Part shown: positions 1 through 11,181 of the stretch, piece after piece
Layout of the letters: each line of letters opens with the position of its first letter
How positions within the stretch are numbered: position 1 is the stretch's first letter
Source of the DNA: Sulfuricellaceae bacterium
GTDB taxonomy: Bacteria > Pseudomonadota > Gammaproteobacteria > Burkholderiales > Sulfuricellaceae
Length of the DNA: 39,068 nt
Assembly (NCBI GenBank): GCA_030690895.1
Contig: JAUYFQ010000092.1
Location: 1-39,068 of the forward strand
Direction: 5' to 3'
Program-made: the position numbers and the translations under genes
The notes under the pieces: model-generated
What the model saw: only the letters and a program-made list of their open reading frames with translations
Told to the model about the DNA's origin: nothing
Databases searched by the model: none

Positions 1-374
<374 letters not shown>

Positions 375-516
375 ATAACCTTAAGCGGCTTCTGTAATCG
401 CTTTCAGCTAACCGCTGTCAGCATTCAGAAAAGCCAATACAATCAAATACCATTACTTCTTCCGTTTTTTACTGATAGCTGAACGCTAATTGCTGACAGC
501 TATGAGTTACAAGTTA
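375..516 (+). other. 23S-5S internal transcribed spacer with inverted AGCTGA/GCTGACAGC motifs
   Basis: A 142-base spacer with no tRNA. Two related blocks (about 404-428 and 472-506) contain TAGCTGA and GCTGACAGC words in opposite orientation, so they can pair in the transcript. The likely role is pairing for RNase III processing of the rRNA precursor, which is inference. Similar words occur as small repeats in other betaproteobacteria. Confidence 0.55.
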
Positions 517-633
517 TGCTTGGCGGCCATAGCGAGGTGGAACCACCCCTTCCCATTCCGAACAGGACCGTGAAACGCCTTTGCGCCGATGATAGTGTGG
601 ATTACCCATGTGAAAGTAGGTCACTGCCAAGCT
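517..633 (+). rRNA. rrf: 5S ribosomal RNA
   Basis: A complete 5S gene of about 117 bases. The 5' end TGCTTGGCGGCCATAGCG pairs with the 3' end CACTGCCAAGCT to form helix I. The conserved loop CCCATTCCGAACAG lies at about 552-565. It follows the 23S gene in the normal order and is followed at once by a hairpin. Ends are placed by helix I pairing. Confidence 0.96.
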
Positions 634-648
634 CCTTATGTACCACCC

Positions 649-671
649 AAAGCCCTCCTCGCGAGGGCTTT
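649..671 (+). terminator. rRNA operon terminator hairpin
   Basis: A perfect 9-bp stem, AAAGCCCTC / GAGGGCTTT, with a 5-base loop, 16 bases after 5S. The following bases are only moderately T-rich (GGCGTTTGG), so this is a strong hairpin with a weak tail. Confidence 0.7.
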
Positions 672-697
672 GGCGTTTGGGCCGCGATTTGAGTTAT

Positions 698-728
698 TTG
701 CAGTGGATTGCGCGCTACCACGTATAAT
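698..728 (+). promoter_or_regulatory. Possible sigma-70 promoter of the ZIP gene
   Basis: TTGCAG at 698-703 and a perfect TATAAT at 723-728, separated by 19 bases, end 29 bases before the ZIP start codon. The spacing is longer than the optimal 17, so the -35 assignment is tentative. The -10 box is convincing. Confidence 0.4.
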
Positions 729-757
729 TCAGTAACCTGCATATACTAAGTTTCAAT

Positions 758-1537
758 ATGAATACTCTTTCCTGGATTATGCTTTCAAGCTTGGCTGGCG
801 GTTTGCTGAGTGTTGGCCTGGCCGCCGCATTTTCCTATTCAGTTCGTCCCCATATGGTTACGCATCTCGTCAGTTATGCGATTGGCGCTTTATTGGGGGC
901 TGTTTTTCTGGAAATACTGCCACACTCTTTTGAAATGGTTGGTCAGCAGATTCATTTGATGACTGGAACCATACTGTTCGGAATTTTGTTGTTTTTTACA
1001 CTTGAGAAACTGGTTTTATGGCGTCACTGCCATGGCGATAGTTGCGAAGTTCATGGTGTGCATGAACATCAGCATGATCATGGGCGGAGCGGAATGATGA
1101 TCATGGTGGGTGACACTTTCCACAATTTCGTCGATGGAATTCTGATTGCAGCGGCATTTATGGCGGATACTCAACTGGGAATTGTGACTTCGGTTGCAAT
1201 TATTGCGCACGAAATTCCTCAAGAGGTCGGTGATTTTATTATTTTGCTCCACTCGGGTTATTCCAAGGTCAGGGCTTTTGCATTTAATCTGTTTTCGAGT
1301 TTTGCCACTATTCTTGGCGGTCTGCTGGGTTACTTTACTTTGTCTTCCTTGCAGTTTGTGATTCCGTATTTGCTGGGAATCGCAGCTGCCAGCATGATAT
1401 ATGTCGCTGTTGCCGATTTAATACCTGGTTTGCACAAGCGCCACCAGTTGCGTTCAACGATCCAGCAGGTTCTCCTCATCGGCTTTGGGATCAGCACAAT
1501 TTGGTTGGTCGGTTTGTTGATCGGTGAGCCTGCTTAG
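758..1537 (+). CDS. ZIP-family divalent metal transporter
   Basis: A 259-residue inner-membrane protein that probably moves zinc or a related divalent metal into the cytoplasm. Several hydrophobic segments are visible, for example residues 7-28, 38-52 and 70-87. A histidine-rich cytoplasmic loop (about 90-110, with HCHGD and HEHQHDHG) is typical of ZIP proteins. The metal-site motifs HNFVDG and HEIPQEVGDF, characteristic of transmembrane helices 4 and 5 of the family, are both present. The start is the first ATG after a good -10 box; the ribosome binding site is weak. It stands alone between the rRNA operon and the convergent glnE unit, and its 3' end overlaps the opposing small ORF. The substrate cannot be told from sequence alone. 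Confidence 0.9.
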   Translation: MNTLSWIMLSSLAGGLLSVGLAAAFSYSVRPHMVTHLVSYAIGALLGAVFLEILPHSFEMVGQQIHLMTGTILFGILLFFTLEKLVLWRHCHGDSCEVHGVHEHQHDHGRSGMMIMVGDTFHNFVDGILIAAAFMADTQLGIVTSVAIIAHEIPQEVGDFIILLHSGYSKVRAFAFNLFSSFATILGGLLGYFTLSSLQFVIPYLLGIAAASMIYVAVADLIPGLHKRHQLRSTIQQVLLIGFGISTIWLVGLLIGEPA

Positions 1538-1690
1538 TCTTTTTCTTTGCGGTGTTCCGACTAACCATAGAAAAATTGCCAACGGAAAAATACCGTAGAA
1601 AGTGAAAGTCAGGATTCCCGCCATCAGGCTTCCTTCCGTAAAAGACATGAGTACCACAACGTACAACCACCCGATGGCTATGATATACAT
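1454..1690 (-). CDS. Small conserved-type membrane protein of unknown function
   Basis: About 78 residues from the ATG at 1690 (MYIIAIGWLYV...). Two hydrophobic helices are separated by a short polar turn, followed by a basic segment (GTPQRKRLSRL) and a polar tail. I believe similar short proteins of this pattern exist in other betaproteobacteria, but I cannot name a family. The start lies inside the last codons of glnE, a 13-base overlap in another frame, which points to translational coupling. The tail region is antisense to the last 84 bases of the ZIP gene. An upstream in-frame start exists but would extend further into glnE. Role unknown. Confidence 0.6.
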   Translation of the reverse strand: MYIIAIGWLYVVVLMSFTEGSLMAGILTFTFYGIFPLAIFLWLVGTPQRKRLSRLTDQQTDQPNCADPKADEENLLDR

Positions 1691-4389
1691 GTGCTCGTCT
1701 CGATAACGGTATTCCAAAGCTTTATTACGGACTGCTGTTCACCACGAATGTCCTCTGGAACAATTCGGGCATATTCACAACCCTGTAGTCTCAAAGTATG
1801 CTGAACTTGCCTGAAATGCCTGTAAGCGATTCTTGCGTTTTCTGAAATTTCATCTGCAATCAATCCGCTTTGTGCGGCATATTTCAGCAATGCCAGATTG
1901 CCTGCGTTTTTTGTCATGATCTCATGAGCGTTTGCATGTGCGAGAACCAGGTATTGAACGGCGAACTCAACATCAATTATGCCGCCCCGGTCGTGTTTTA
2001 GATCGAATGTTTGGGTATTGTTAGGGTGGGAATCCAGCATCTTCTGGCGCATCTCCCTCACGTCATGCTTGAGCTTTGTTATATCCCGTTGTTGCTTGAG
2101 AATGTTGCATCGGATCTGATCAAATTTTCGTCCAATTTCGGGTGTGCCGGCACAAAATCTGGCACGACTTATAGCTTGGTGTTCCCACGTCCAGGCCATG
2201 GTTCTCTGGTAAATATCAAAAGCTTCGATCGAACTGACCAGCAGGCCGCTGGCGCCATTCGGTCTTAAACGCAGGTCGGTTTCGTACAGCATACCTGCTG
2301 GTGTAACACTGGTTAGCCATGTGTTGATGCGTTGGCCAAGTCTGGCATAGATTTCCGGCGCCTCTGGCGCGTCGTCTTCATAAAGGTAGATGATGTCCAG
2401 ATCGGACGCGTATCCTAATTCCTTTCCACCGAGTTTCCCATACCCGATGATCGCAAACTGAGGCGACTCCCGATGGCGAGTCCTGAGCCCTTGCCAGCAC
2501 AATCTGATTATTTCTTCGAGCAATATATCCGCCAGCCCGCTTAGCGAATCGCTCAAATCTTCAATTTTTAGTAGTCCTGACAAATCCTGCGAGACCAATC
2601 TGAATTGCTGTGCTTGTTTGAAGTGTCTCAGCATATCCATTTGCTGCTCGGTATCGCCCTCCATTGAATTAAGCATGTCCCGCAGCTCAGAGCGTGCTTT
2701 TTCCATGGATAGCGGTTCCTGTAGTCTCCTCGGGTCAAGCAACTCATCCAGCAGAATGGGATGCTGGGCCAAATAGGTCGTTACCCATGGGCTGGCACTG
2801 CATAGTTTGGCTAACTGCTTCAGGGTTTGCGGGTATTCCAGCAGCAGTGCCAGGTAGGATGCGCGCCGGGCGATACTTTCCAGTATCTGGATGACGCGCT
2901 CCAATGTCTCATCAGGGTTTGTATGGCTTGCGGTCACTTGGATTAGTGGCGGTAACAGTGAATCGAATCTCTTTCTGCTGCTTTCAGGCATTTGAGCGTA
3001 CCGATTGCCTTGTCGGAGTCTGGTCAGGAGATTCCAGGTTTTTTCAGTATTTTTGAAGCCAAGCTGATGCAGGATAGCCAGCGCATCTTCCTGCTCAATG
3101 GCACCCTTCCAGAGGACATTTAATGAATGATTTTGTTGTTGGCTGTGAGGCGCAGAAAAGACCTGCTCAAAGCTTCCGGTCACTTTTTGACGGTGTTTCG
3201 TCAACGTGGAATAGAAGTCGTCCCAGCTTGAAAATTTCAGGGCCTCAGCGATAAGTTGGCGGTCGCCATCATTAGTCGGAAGCGTCTGGGTTTGCGTGTC
3301 GTCAAGGTATTGCAGGCGGTGCTCCAGATTCCTGAGAAACGTGTATGCGTTGCGCAATTCATGGATGGATTCGACAGGCATCAGACCGCGCTCTTCGATC
3401 AAATCAAGTGCAACTCTGGTTGAACGCGTTTGCAGCTTGATATCTTTACCGCCGCGAATGAGCTGAAAAACCTGGGCGATGAATTCGATTTCCCGAATGC
3501 CGCCAGGCCCCAGCTTGATATTGTCATTCATATCCTTTCGTTGAACTTCCTGGCGTATCTGGGCATGAAGCTCGCGCATGGATGAGAATGCACCAAAATC
3601 CAGGTATTTCCTGAATACGAACGGCTTGAGAATGGCTGCCAGTTCCTGATAGGCCTTGCCACACAGTGGTCTGCCCTTGATCCAGGCATATCTCTCCCAT
3701 TCCCTTCCCTGGGTCAGGTAATAATTTTCCAGCATCGAGAAACTTCCTGCCAGCGGACCGGAATCGCCGTAAGGCCGCAAACGCATGTCAACACGGAAGA
3801 CAAATCCATCCTGAGTGTTGTCATTCAGTGATGCAATCAGTTTTTTCCCCAGCATGACGAAATACTCATGGTTGCTGATGTGTTTCGGTCCGCTGGTTTC
3901 CCCTTCTTCATTGTAGGCAAAAATCAGATCAATATCGGATGAAACATTGAGTTCCCCTCCGCCCAGTTTCCCCATGCCAATCACGATTAAATCCTGCACG
4001 GAATGGCTCTGCTCGCCAATCGCCTCGCCGTAAATTCCGGCAAGCCACACCGACAAGTATTTAAGCGAGGCCGTGATGGTTACCTCAGCAAGCTCTGTCA
4101 CGTTCCTCATGACCTCATCGAGATTCGACAGGCCTGACAAGTCCCTGATAATCAGGCGTAACATGACACGTTTTCTCAGTGTTCTAAGAGCCGTTTTGAG
4201 TGAGTTCTCATCCGGAATCTCGCTCGCTGCAAGCGCAGCTTCCATGGTCGGGGCATCCCAGGCGACATGCAGGTTGGCGATCAGGTCTTCATATAGTGCG
4301 GGGTCACCCTGAACCAGACGTTGTGCGTAGCGGCTATATTTCAGGGCTGTGGAAATCAGGCAGTTGTCTTGGCTGTTATCGATGCTCAT
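1678..4389 (-). CDS. glnE: Bifunctional glutamine synthetase adenylyltransferase / adenylyl-removing enzyme
   Basis: GlnE attaches and removes AMP on glutamine synthetase in response to PII, tuning nitrogen assimilation. The protein is about 903 residues, near the family norm (946 in E. coli). It has two nucleotidyltransferase halves, each with the signature G.GKLGG.E followed by SD.DL: GMGKLGGGELNVSSDIDL in the N-terminal adenylyl-removing half and GYGKLGGKELGYASDLDI in the C-terminal adenylylating half. I chose the ATG at 4389. An ATG at 4407 and a TTG at 4431 are also in frame, and GAGGG lies 11 bases before the chosen ATG. It is divergent from acs with a gap of about 110 bases, and its end overlaps the small membrane gene. 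No oddity in the catalytic motifs. Confidence 0.96.
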   Translation of the reverse strand: MSIDNSQDNCLISTALKYSRYAQRLVQGDPALYEDLIANLHVAWDAPTMEAALAASEIPDENSLKTALRTLRKRVMLRLIIRDLSGLSNLDEVMRNVTELAEVTITASLKYLSVWLAGIYGEAIGEQSHSVQDLIVIGMGKLGGGELNVSSDIDLIFAYNEEGETSGPKHISNHEYFVMLGKKLIASLNDNTQDGFVFRVDMRLRPYGDSGPLAGSFSMLENYYLTQGREWERYAWIKGRPLCGKAYQELAAILKPFVFRKYLDFGAFSSMRELHAQIRQEVQRKDMNDNIKLGPGGIREIEFIAQVFQLIRGGKDIKLQTRSTRVALDLIEERGLMPVESIHELRNAYTFLRNLEHRLQYLDDTQTQTLPTNDGDRQLIAEALKFSSWDDFYSTLTKHRQKVTGSFEQVFSAPHSQQQNHSLNVLWKGAIEQEDALAILHQLGFKNTEKTWNLLTRLRQGNRYAQMPESSRKRFDSLLPPLIQVTASHTNPDETLERVIQILESIARRASYLALLLEYPQTLKQLAKLCSASPWVTTYLAQHPILLDELLDPRRLQEPLSMEKARSELRDMLNSMEGDTEQQMDMLRHFKQAQQFRLVSQDLSGLLKIEDLSDSLSGLADILLEEIIRLCWQGLRTRHRESPQFAIIGYGKLGGKELGYASDLDIIYLYEDDAPEAPEIYARLGQRINTWLTSVTPAGMLYETDLRLRPNGASGLLVSSIEAFDIYQRTMAWTWEHQAISRARFCAGTPEIGRKFDQIRCNILKQQRDITKLKHDVREMRQKMLDSHPNNTQTFDLKHDRGGIIDVEFAVQYLVLAHANAHEIMTKNAGNLALLKYAAQSGLIADEISENARIAYRHFRQVQHTLRLQGCEYARIVPEDIRGEQQSVIKLWNTVIETSTCIS

Positions 4390-4503
4390 GAATGATGCGA
4401 CCCTCATGTGGACTGTCCATGCTTGACCCAACTGGCAAAGCAGGACGTAACGCTATATTATTAAGGACGATTGTATCCCTATACATAGATCGGAAAGATA
4501 ATT

Positions 4504-6471
4504 ATGGCCTCGATTGAATCCGTATTAAACGAAACAAGAGTATTCCCACCCAGCGAAGCGTTTGTTGGACAAGCCAATGTCTCCGGCATTGACGCATATC
4601 GCAAACTTTGTGGGCAGGCCGAGGCGGATTATGACGGCTTCTGGGGCGGATTGGCGCGTGACAACATGGTCTGGCATACACCGTTCACTCAGGTACTCGA
4701 TGAAAGTCAGACGCCGTTTTACCGCTGGTTTTACGATGGCGAACTGAATGTCTCCCATAACTGCCTTGATCGGCATCTGGCAACTCAGCCTGACAAGACT
4801 GCCATTGTTTTCGAGGCGGATGATGGTCAGGTTAGCAAGGTTTCTTACCGTGCCCTTTACGAAAAAGTCTGCGAATTTTCCAATGCATTGAAAAACCTGA
4901 ATATCAGCAAGAGTGACCGCGTCATCATATACATGCCGATGTCGATCGAGGCCGTTGTTGCCATGCAGGCCTGCGCGCGAATCGGGGCAATTCACTCGGT
5001 GGTGTTTGGTGGTTTTTCGGCCAAGAGTTTGCATGAACGCATTATTGATGCCGGTGCAAAAGCAGTCATTACCGCAGACGAAAGCATCCGTGGCGGCAAG
5101 GCGATTCCCCTCAAGGCGGCAGTGGATGAAGCCCTGGGAATGGGTGGGTGCGAGTGTGTGGAAAAAGTGGTCGTATATCGTCGAAGCGGTGGGACTGTTC
5201 ACTGGGATTCGCAAAAGGACGTGTGGTGGCATGACGTTATTCAGGGGCAGCAAGCTGTTTGCGAGCCGACCTGGGTGAATGCGGAAGACCCGCTGTTCAT
5301 TCTGTATACCTCCGGTTCGACAGGCAAACCAAAGGGCGTGCAGCACTCAACTGGTGGCTATCTGCTGGGCGCTGTCCTGTCGATGAAATGGGTATTTGAC
5401 TACAAGCCCACTGACGTTTTCTGGTGCACCGCCGACGTTGGCTGGATTACAGGCCATACCTATGTTGCCTATGGCCCCCTCGCAGTGGGTGCTACTCAGC
5501 TTATTTTTGAAGGCATCCCTACTTACCCGGATGCTGGCCGATTCTGGAAGTTAATTCAGGATCACAAGGTGACGACCTTTTATACCGCGCCAACAGCCAT
5601 TCGTTCCCTGATAAAACTCGGCGCCGATTTGCCGGGGAAATATGATCTTTCCTCCCTGCGCTTGCTCGGCACGGTGGGTGAGCCGATCAATCCCGAAGCC
5701 TGGATGTGGTACCACGAAGTCGTGGGGCAGAGCCGCTGTCCGATTGTCGACACCTGGTGGCAAACCGAAACCGGCAGCAACATGATTGCACCTTTGCCTG
5801 GAGCTGTCGCCACCAAGCCCGGTTCATGCACCTTGCCCCTGCCTGGAATCATGGTGGATATCGTTGACGAGTCCGGTCATGACGTTGAAAAAGGGCATGG
5901 CGGGTTCCTGGTCATCAAGCGCCCATTCCCCTCACAACTTCGCACGCTATGGGGCGACCCGGATCGATTCAGGAAAACCTATTTCCCCGAAGAACTGGGC
6001 GGAACATATTATCTGGCAGGCGATTCATCGCACCGGGATGCAGACGGCTACTACTGGATCATGGGGCGCATCGACGATGTGCTGAATGTTTCCGGGCACC
6101 GCCTGGGAACCATGGAAATCGAATCGGCACTGGTCGCCAATCCCCTCGTCGCCGAGGCCGCAGTGGTTGGAAAACCACACGAAATCAAAGGCGAGGCCGT
6201 GGTGGCCTATGTGGTTCTGAAGGGAGCCAGGCCGGAAGGCGATGAAGCCAAGAAAATTGCCGCTGAACTCAGAAACTGGGTCGGACAGGAGATCGGGTCG
6301 ATTGCAAAACCCGATGAAATTCGTTTTGGTGATAATTTGCCTAAAACCCGCTCTGGCAAGATCATGCGCCGTTTGCTTCGAGCCCTTGCCAGGGGTGAGG
6401 AAATTACTTCTGACACCTCCACGCTGGAAAACCCGGCGATCCTGGAACAACTCAAGTCAGCCGTTAAGTAA
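4504..6471 (+). CDS. acs: Acetyl-CoA synthetase (AMP-forming)
   Basis: Converts acetate, ATP and CoA to acetyl-CoA through acetyl-AMP in the cytoplasm. The 655 residues match the family length (about 650). Visible motifs are the P-loop [11 protein letters not shown] near residue 265, the acetate/AMP-site segment DTWWQTETG, the hinge region [15 protein letters not shown], and the C-terminal [10 protein letters not shown]. In that last motif K619 corresponds to the lysine acetylated by Pat/AcuA-type enzymes, so post-translational control is likely from family knowledge. The usual AGDG is AGDS here, a minor variant. GGAAAG lies 8 bases before the ATG. It is monocistronic: glnE is divergent upstream and a strong terminator follows. 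Confidence 0.97.
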   Translation: MASIESVLNETRVFPPSEAFVGQANVSGIDAYRKLCGQAEADYDGFWGGLARDNMVWHTPFTQVLDESQTPFYRWFYDGELNVSHNCLDRHLATQPDKTAIVFEADDGQVSKVSYRALYEKVCEFSNALKNLNISKSDRVIIYMPMSIEAVVAMQACARIGAIHSVVFGGFSAKSLHERIIDAGAKAVITADESIRGGKAIPLKAAVDEALGMGGCECVEKVVVYRRSGGTVHWDSQKDVWWHDVIQGQQAVCEPTWVNAEDPLFILYTSGSTGKPKGVQHSTGGYLLGAVLSMKWVFDYKPTDVFWCTADVGWITGHTYVAYGPLAVGATQLIFEGIPTYPDAGRFWKLIQDHKVTTFYTAPTAIRSLIKLGADLPGKYDLSSLRLLGTVGEPINPEAWMWYHEVVGQSRCPIVDTWWQTETGSNMIAPLPGAVATKPGSCTLPLPGIMVDIVDESGHDVEKGHGGFLVIKRPFPSQLRTLWGDPDRFRKTYFPEELGGTYYLAGDSSHRDADGYYWIMGRIDDVLNVSGHRLGTMEIESALVANPLVAEAAVVGKPHEIKGEAVVAYVVLKGARPEGDEAKKIAAELRNWVGQEIGSIAKPDEIRFGDNLPKTRSGKIMRRLLRALARGEEITSDTSTLENPAILEQLKSAVK

Positions 6472-6490
6472 GCTCAAGTGGTGAAGACAG

Positions 6491-6522
6491 GCCGTGGCGG
6501 ATCATCCGCCACGGCTTTTTTT
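6491..6522 (+). terminator. Rho-independent terminator of acs
   Basis: A perfect 11-bp stem, GCCGTGGCGGA / TCCGCCACGGC, with a 3-base loop and a run of seven or more T (6516-6522). It starts 19 bases after the acs stop codon. A textbook intrinsic terminator. Confidence 0.95.
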
Positions 6523-6648
6523 GAAAATTTACTGATTCCAGCCAGTGGTGCCTTGGGATGTTTTCATCTGATCGGGAGGCGTCGGTGATCCCGGTTATAA
6601 TTAGCGTGCCGGGACTCCTGCCCACATAGAAGAAAGCAAGCCGATTGT

Positions 6649-7320
<672 letters not shown>

Positions 7321-7326
7321 CTGGTC

Positions 7327-10300
7327 ATGGCTAAAATTTCCCACCACTGGCTATGGCGATTTACTCTAACTGTCATGGTGTTGGCTGTATTGGCGCTGGC
7401 GAGCCTGGTGCTGGGCCTGAGATACTGGGTTCTTCCCAACATCTCGGCCTACCAGGACCTGATCGTGGAGCGAATCAGCCATGAAATTGGCCAGCCGGTT
7501 GCTGCCCAAAGCATCGAGGCTGGTTGGGATGGGTTGCGTCCCCACTTTATTCTCGAAAATGTTCTGGTCCGTGACAGGGACGGCCAACCCGCACTTTCGT
7601 TCGAGCATCTGGAAGGAACCCTGGCCTGGGCTAACCTCGCGTTGGGGGAAATCCGGCTCCACTCCCTCAAGATCGAGCAGCCAAACCTGAAAATCAGGCG
7701 CCTGAGCTCAGGCGAGGTATTCATCGGCGGAATCCTGGTAAACGGCAAAAATGATCAGCCTGGATTTGCCGATTGGCTGGTACGTCAGAGGCGGATTGAA
7801 GTTCGGAATGCAACGGTGAGCTGGCAGGACGAAATGCGCGGTTCACCCGTGCTCGAGCTGAAAAATGCCGGGCTGCTGATGCGTAATCGGGGCAGTCGGC
7901 ATCAGCTTGGTATTCGCGCAGAGTTGCTGCAAGTGTCTTCAAATCCCATTGATTTCAGAGTGGACTTCAAGAGCGATTCACTGAGTGATTTTTCTCGCTG
8001 GAGCGGGAGGTTTTACGCGCGTACTGATCATGGCGATTTAACGCGCTGGAAAACCTGGGTGGATTTGCCTGCCCCTGTTGAAACGGGTAAGGGCGGTATC
8101 AGGGTGTGGGGGGATTTCTCAAAAGGAAGCCTGAATGGCCTGATCGCCGATGTGAATTTGTCCGAGTTGAGTGGAAAATTGGCGCCTGATCTGCCTTTGT
8201 TGAGGTTGGACCATCTCTCTGGCCGACTGGCCTGGAGTAGCCTGGATCGTCAACAGCTTGTTGAAGTGGCACGCCTGGGTGCGACCCTGCATGGCAGACC
8301 GGCTATTGCGCCGATGACAGCTAGTCTTAAACTGGGCTCAAGCAGCAATGCGGGTTATGGCACTGGTGATCTCAAGCTGGACGCTGTTTCCTTGTCATCC
8401 TTGCGTGAAGTGACCGAATTCACCCCTCTGGATCGTGTTTGGGTCGACAAGCTTGAACGTATTTCCCCCCGAGGTTCACTCAGCAAGCTGCGTATGAGCT
8501 GGAAAGGCAACTGGCCGAATCCGGCTGTTTTTGAGTTCAAAAGTGATTTCAAAGGCTTGGGTATTCGACCCATGGCGCTGGATGGGGGGAAGTCGTCACC
8601 GGGTTTTTCAAATTTTAACGGGCATGTGGGTCTTGACCAGAGCGGTGGGGCGATCGTGTTGAACTCGCATCTGGTTTCGCTGGATTTTCCTGGCATTTTT
8701 GAGCAGCCGATCGCGCTTGAATCCTTGAATACCCAGCTCGAATGGCGCATCAAGGATAATCAGCCCCGTTTCAAGCTGACTCGGGCCGAGTTTTCCAACA
8801 AACACCTGGCAGGCTCTGCATCCGGGACTTACCAGGCAAGCGCTCAGGGGCCAGGTCAGATCGATCTGACAGGCAAATTGACCCGGGCGGATGCACGTTT
8901 TATCCGTGATTATTTGCCGCTGGTTATCGGCTCGGATACGCGGGATTGGGTGGGCGAGTCCATTACGGCAGGGTCTTCGCGCGATGTTCGCTTGCGTCTC
9001 AAGGGCGATCTCGCTCAATTTCCTTTTGACGATGGAAAGTCCGGGATATTTGAAGTGCTGGTCAAAGGTTCAGGTGCGGATTTGAAGTATGCACCCGATT
9101 GGCCAGCCATCAACGACATTGGTGTGGAATTGCTGTTCCGAGGCAAGGGCCTGGATATTTGGGCGAACTCCGGGCGCACATTCGACATGAAAATCAGAAA
9201 AGTGCATGCCCGGATTCCGGATATGGATCGCACCGATGTGGTGCTGGAACTCGAAGGCGATGCAAGTGGGCCGGCAGATTCCATGCTGCGTTTTATTGAC
9301 CAGAGTCCGGTCAGCGAAATCATCGCCGGTTTTTCCAAAGGCATTCAGGGCACGGGTGAAGGCAAACTCAACCTGAACTTGACGTTGCCTTTGGGCCGCA
9401 TGGACCTTTCCAAGGTGGCTGGGGATTACCAGTTTCAGAATGTGACCCTGAATCGGGACGCCATCCCGCCGTTGGAGCGGCTCAATGGGAAACTGCACTT
9501 TACCGACCGGTCGGTTTCGTCTCCGGGTATCAGAGGCCAGTTTCTTGGCGGACAGATGGTGATTGGGGCTAAAACAGAAAAAAGTCAGGTGGCGATCAAT
9601 CTCGCCGGAAAAATTAACGCCGCAGGGGTGAGAAAAATCATGCCGAATACGCCCGCACTGTCGCGCCTGAGCGGGGAGGCCAACTGGAATGGGAAAGTTG
9701 CAGTTACCAGAGAGGCGATTGATGCCCAGTTCAATACCAACCTGCAAGGCATTCGAAGCGATTTTCCCCAGCCGTTTCATAAGCGGGCGGTGGACAGTAT
9801 CCCGCTTCAGTTTGAACGCAAGGCGAATGGAGGAGGAAGCGAGCGTCTGACCGTCAGCTACGGGAAGGTGGCCAAGCTTCAATTGGAGCGTCGTACTACA
9901 GGCAATTCGATGACGCTGGATCGGGGTGTGCTTCATTTCGGCGCGAATGCCTTGAAATTACCTCCAAGCGGGTTCTGGGTAACAGGTTCTCTCCCTTATC
10001 TGGATATTGATCATTGGCGAAGCCTGTCGAGTGAGGCGGGTAATTCCGATGAATCACTCGGTGCCGATGGCGTGGATATGGTTTGCACCACGATGGACGT
10101 GTTTGGCAAGCGTCTGAACAACCTCCGGGTCAATGGCTCCCAGCGGGACGGTATTTGGCAGGGTGCGGTCGAGAGTAAGGAAATGTCCGGCAAAGTCTCC
10201 TGGGATCCTCATGGAGCGGGGCGCCTGACAGGGCGTTTCGCATCGCTTGGTATCCCGGACTCGGCGCCGCCCAAGCTGACCGTGTCAGAATTTCAACCTG

Positions 10301-11145
10301 TTGCATCCAGATGGCCTGCCCTGGATATTACGGCGGAGGCGTTCAGCATGAAGGCCGTGAATCTTGGAAAGCTGGAGCTGCAAGCTCAACCCATAGGCCA
10401 GGATTGGCGAATCGAGTCATTAAAGCTGAATACGGAAGAGAGCTCTCTGGCGCTGGTGGGGATGTGGCAGGATTGGCTGATCAATCCGAGAAGCCAGGTG
10501 AATATGGAATTCGAAACGCGTGATATTGGCAAATTCCTGGCCAGGATAGGGTATCCGGAAAGCGTGAGCGGTGGTCAGGCAAAAATGAAAGGCCAGCTTA
10601 CCTGGGCGGGGAGTCCCGCTGAAATTGATTACCCCAGCCTGTCCGGCGCCTTGAACCTGGACGCGCGCAAGGGACAGTTTCTCAAAGTCGAGCCGGGAAT
10701 CGGGAAGCTGCTTGGTGTCTTGAACTTGCAGTCCCTGCCCAGAAGAATCTCTCTCGATTTCAAGGATGTGTTCAGCGAAGGCTTTGCATTCGATGATATC
10801 TCCGGGACGGTCAAAATTGCACAGGGAACCGCACGAAGCAGCGATTTCAGGATGGAGGGGCCGGCAGCCAAGGTCAGCATGAAAGGCGAAACCGACCTGG
10901 TTCACGAAACGCAAAACCTGAATGTCAGAGTTGTGCCAGTATTCGGCGATACCGTGTCTGGCGCGGCGACCTTGCTGGGTGGCCCGGTCGTCGGCCTGAC
11001 AGCCTACCTCGTTCAAAAAGCGCTGAAAGACCCGATCGGCCAGATGGCATCTTATGAGTACGGCGTGACAGGATCATGGGATAATCCGGTTGTTGAAAAA
11101 CTCAAGAAACAAAGCGCAGATAACCAGACTTGGGGTGCCCATTGA
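7327..11145 (+). CDS. yhdP: YhdP-family AsmA-like envelope protein
   Basis: A 1272-residue protein, the usual length for YhdP (about 1270). One N-terminal membrane anchor is visible (about residues 11-32, rich in A, L and V), followed by a very long beta-rich periplasmic region with the AsmA/TamB-type repeating pattern of alternating hydrophobic strands. The C-terminal block with VRVVPVFGDTVSGAATLLGGPVVGL is typical of the family. In E. coli, YhdP, TamB and YdbH are partly redundant bridge-like proteins that carry phospholipids from inner to outer membrane; that role is taken from family knowledge. It is followed after 36 bases by a nitrilase-family gene and then tldD, a gene order I recognise from other beta- and gammaproteobacteria. 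Confidence 0.94.
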   Translation: MAKISHHWLWRFTLTVMVLAVLALASLVLGLRYWVLPNISAYQDLIVERISHEIGQPVAAQSIEAGWDGLRPHFILENVLVRDRDGQPALSFEHLEGTLAWANLALGEIRLHSLKIEQPNLKIRRLSSGEVFIGGILVNGKNDQPGFADWLVRQRRIEVRNATVSWQDEMRGSPVLELKNAGLLMRNRGSRHQLGIRAELLQVSSNPIDFRVDFKSDSLSDFSRWSGRFYARTDHGDLTRWKTWVDLPAPVETGKGGIRVWGDFSKGSLNGLIADVNLSELSGKLAPDLPLLRLDHLSGRLAWSSLDRQQLVEVARLGATLHGRPAIAPMTASLKLGSSSNAGYGTGDLKLDAVSLSSLREVTEFTPLDRVWVDKLERISPRGSLSKLRMSWKGNWPNPAVFEFKSDFKGLGIRPMALDGGKSSPGFSNFNGHVGLDQSGGAIVLNSHLVSLDFPGIFEQPIALESLNTQLEWRIKDNQPRFKLTRAEFSNKHLAGSASGTYQASAQGPGQIDLTGKLTRADARFIRDYLPLVIGSDTRDWVGESITAGSSRDVRLRLKGDLAQFPFDDGKSGIFEVLVKGSGADLKYAPDWPAINDIGVELLFRGKGLDIWANSGRTFDMKIRKVHARIPDMDRTDVVLELEGDASGPADSMLRFIDQSPVSEIIAGFSKGIQGTGEGKLNLNLTLPLGRMDLSKVAGDYQFQNVTLNRDAIPPLERLNGKLHFTDRSVSSPGIRGQFLGGQMVIGAKTEKSQVAINLAGKINAAGVRKIMPNTPALSRLSGEANWNGKVAVTREAIDAQFNTNLQGIRSDFPQPFHKRAVDSIPLQFERKANGGGSERLTVSYGKVAKLQLERRTTGNSMTLDRGVLHFGANALKLPPSGFWVTGSLPYLDIDHWRSLSSEAGNSDESLGADGVDMVCTTMDVFGKRLNNLRVNGSQRDGIWQGAVESKEMSGKVSWDPHGAGRLTGRFASLGIPDSAPPKLTVSEFQPVASRWPALDITAEAFSMKAVNLGKLELQAQPIGQDWRIESLKLNTEESSLALVGMWQDWLINPRSQVNMEFETRDIGKFLARIGYPESVSGGQAKMKGQLTWAGSPAEIDYPSLSGALNLDARKGQFLKVEPGIGKLLGVLNLQSLPRRISLDFKDVFSEGFAFDDISGTVKIAQGTARSSDFRMEGPAAKVSMKGETDLVHETQNLNVRVVPVFGDTVSGAATLLGGPVVGLTAYLVQKALKDPIGQMASYEYGVTGSWDNPVVEKLKKQSADNQTWGAH

Positions 11146-11181
11146 TGGTCGAATCAGGTCACCAGAATTGAAGGGAAATTC

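Noticed and set aside
4525..5346. 273-codon open frame antisense to acs
   Set aside because: It lies wholly inside acs, whose motifs are complete; the product has no recognisable domain. It is a codon-bias shadow.
9070..9936. 288-codon open frame antisense to yhdP
   Set aside because: Composition is typical of reverse-strand shadow (His/Arg/Gln-rich) and yhdP is intact.
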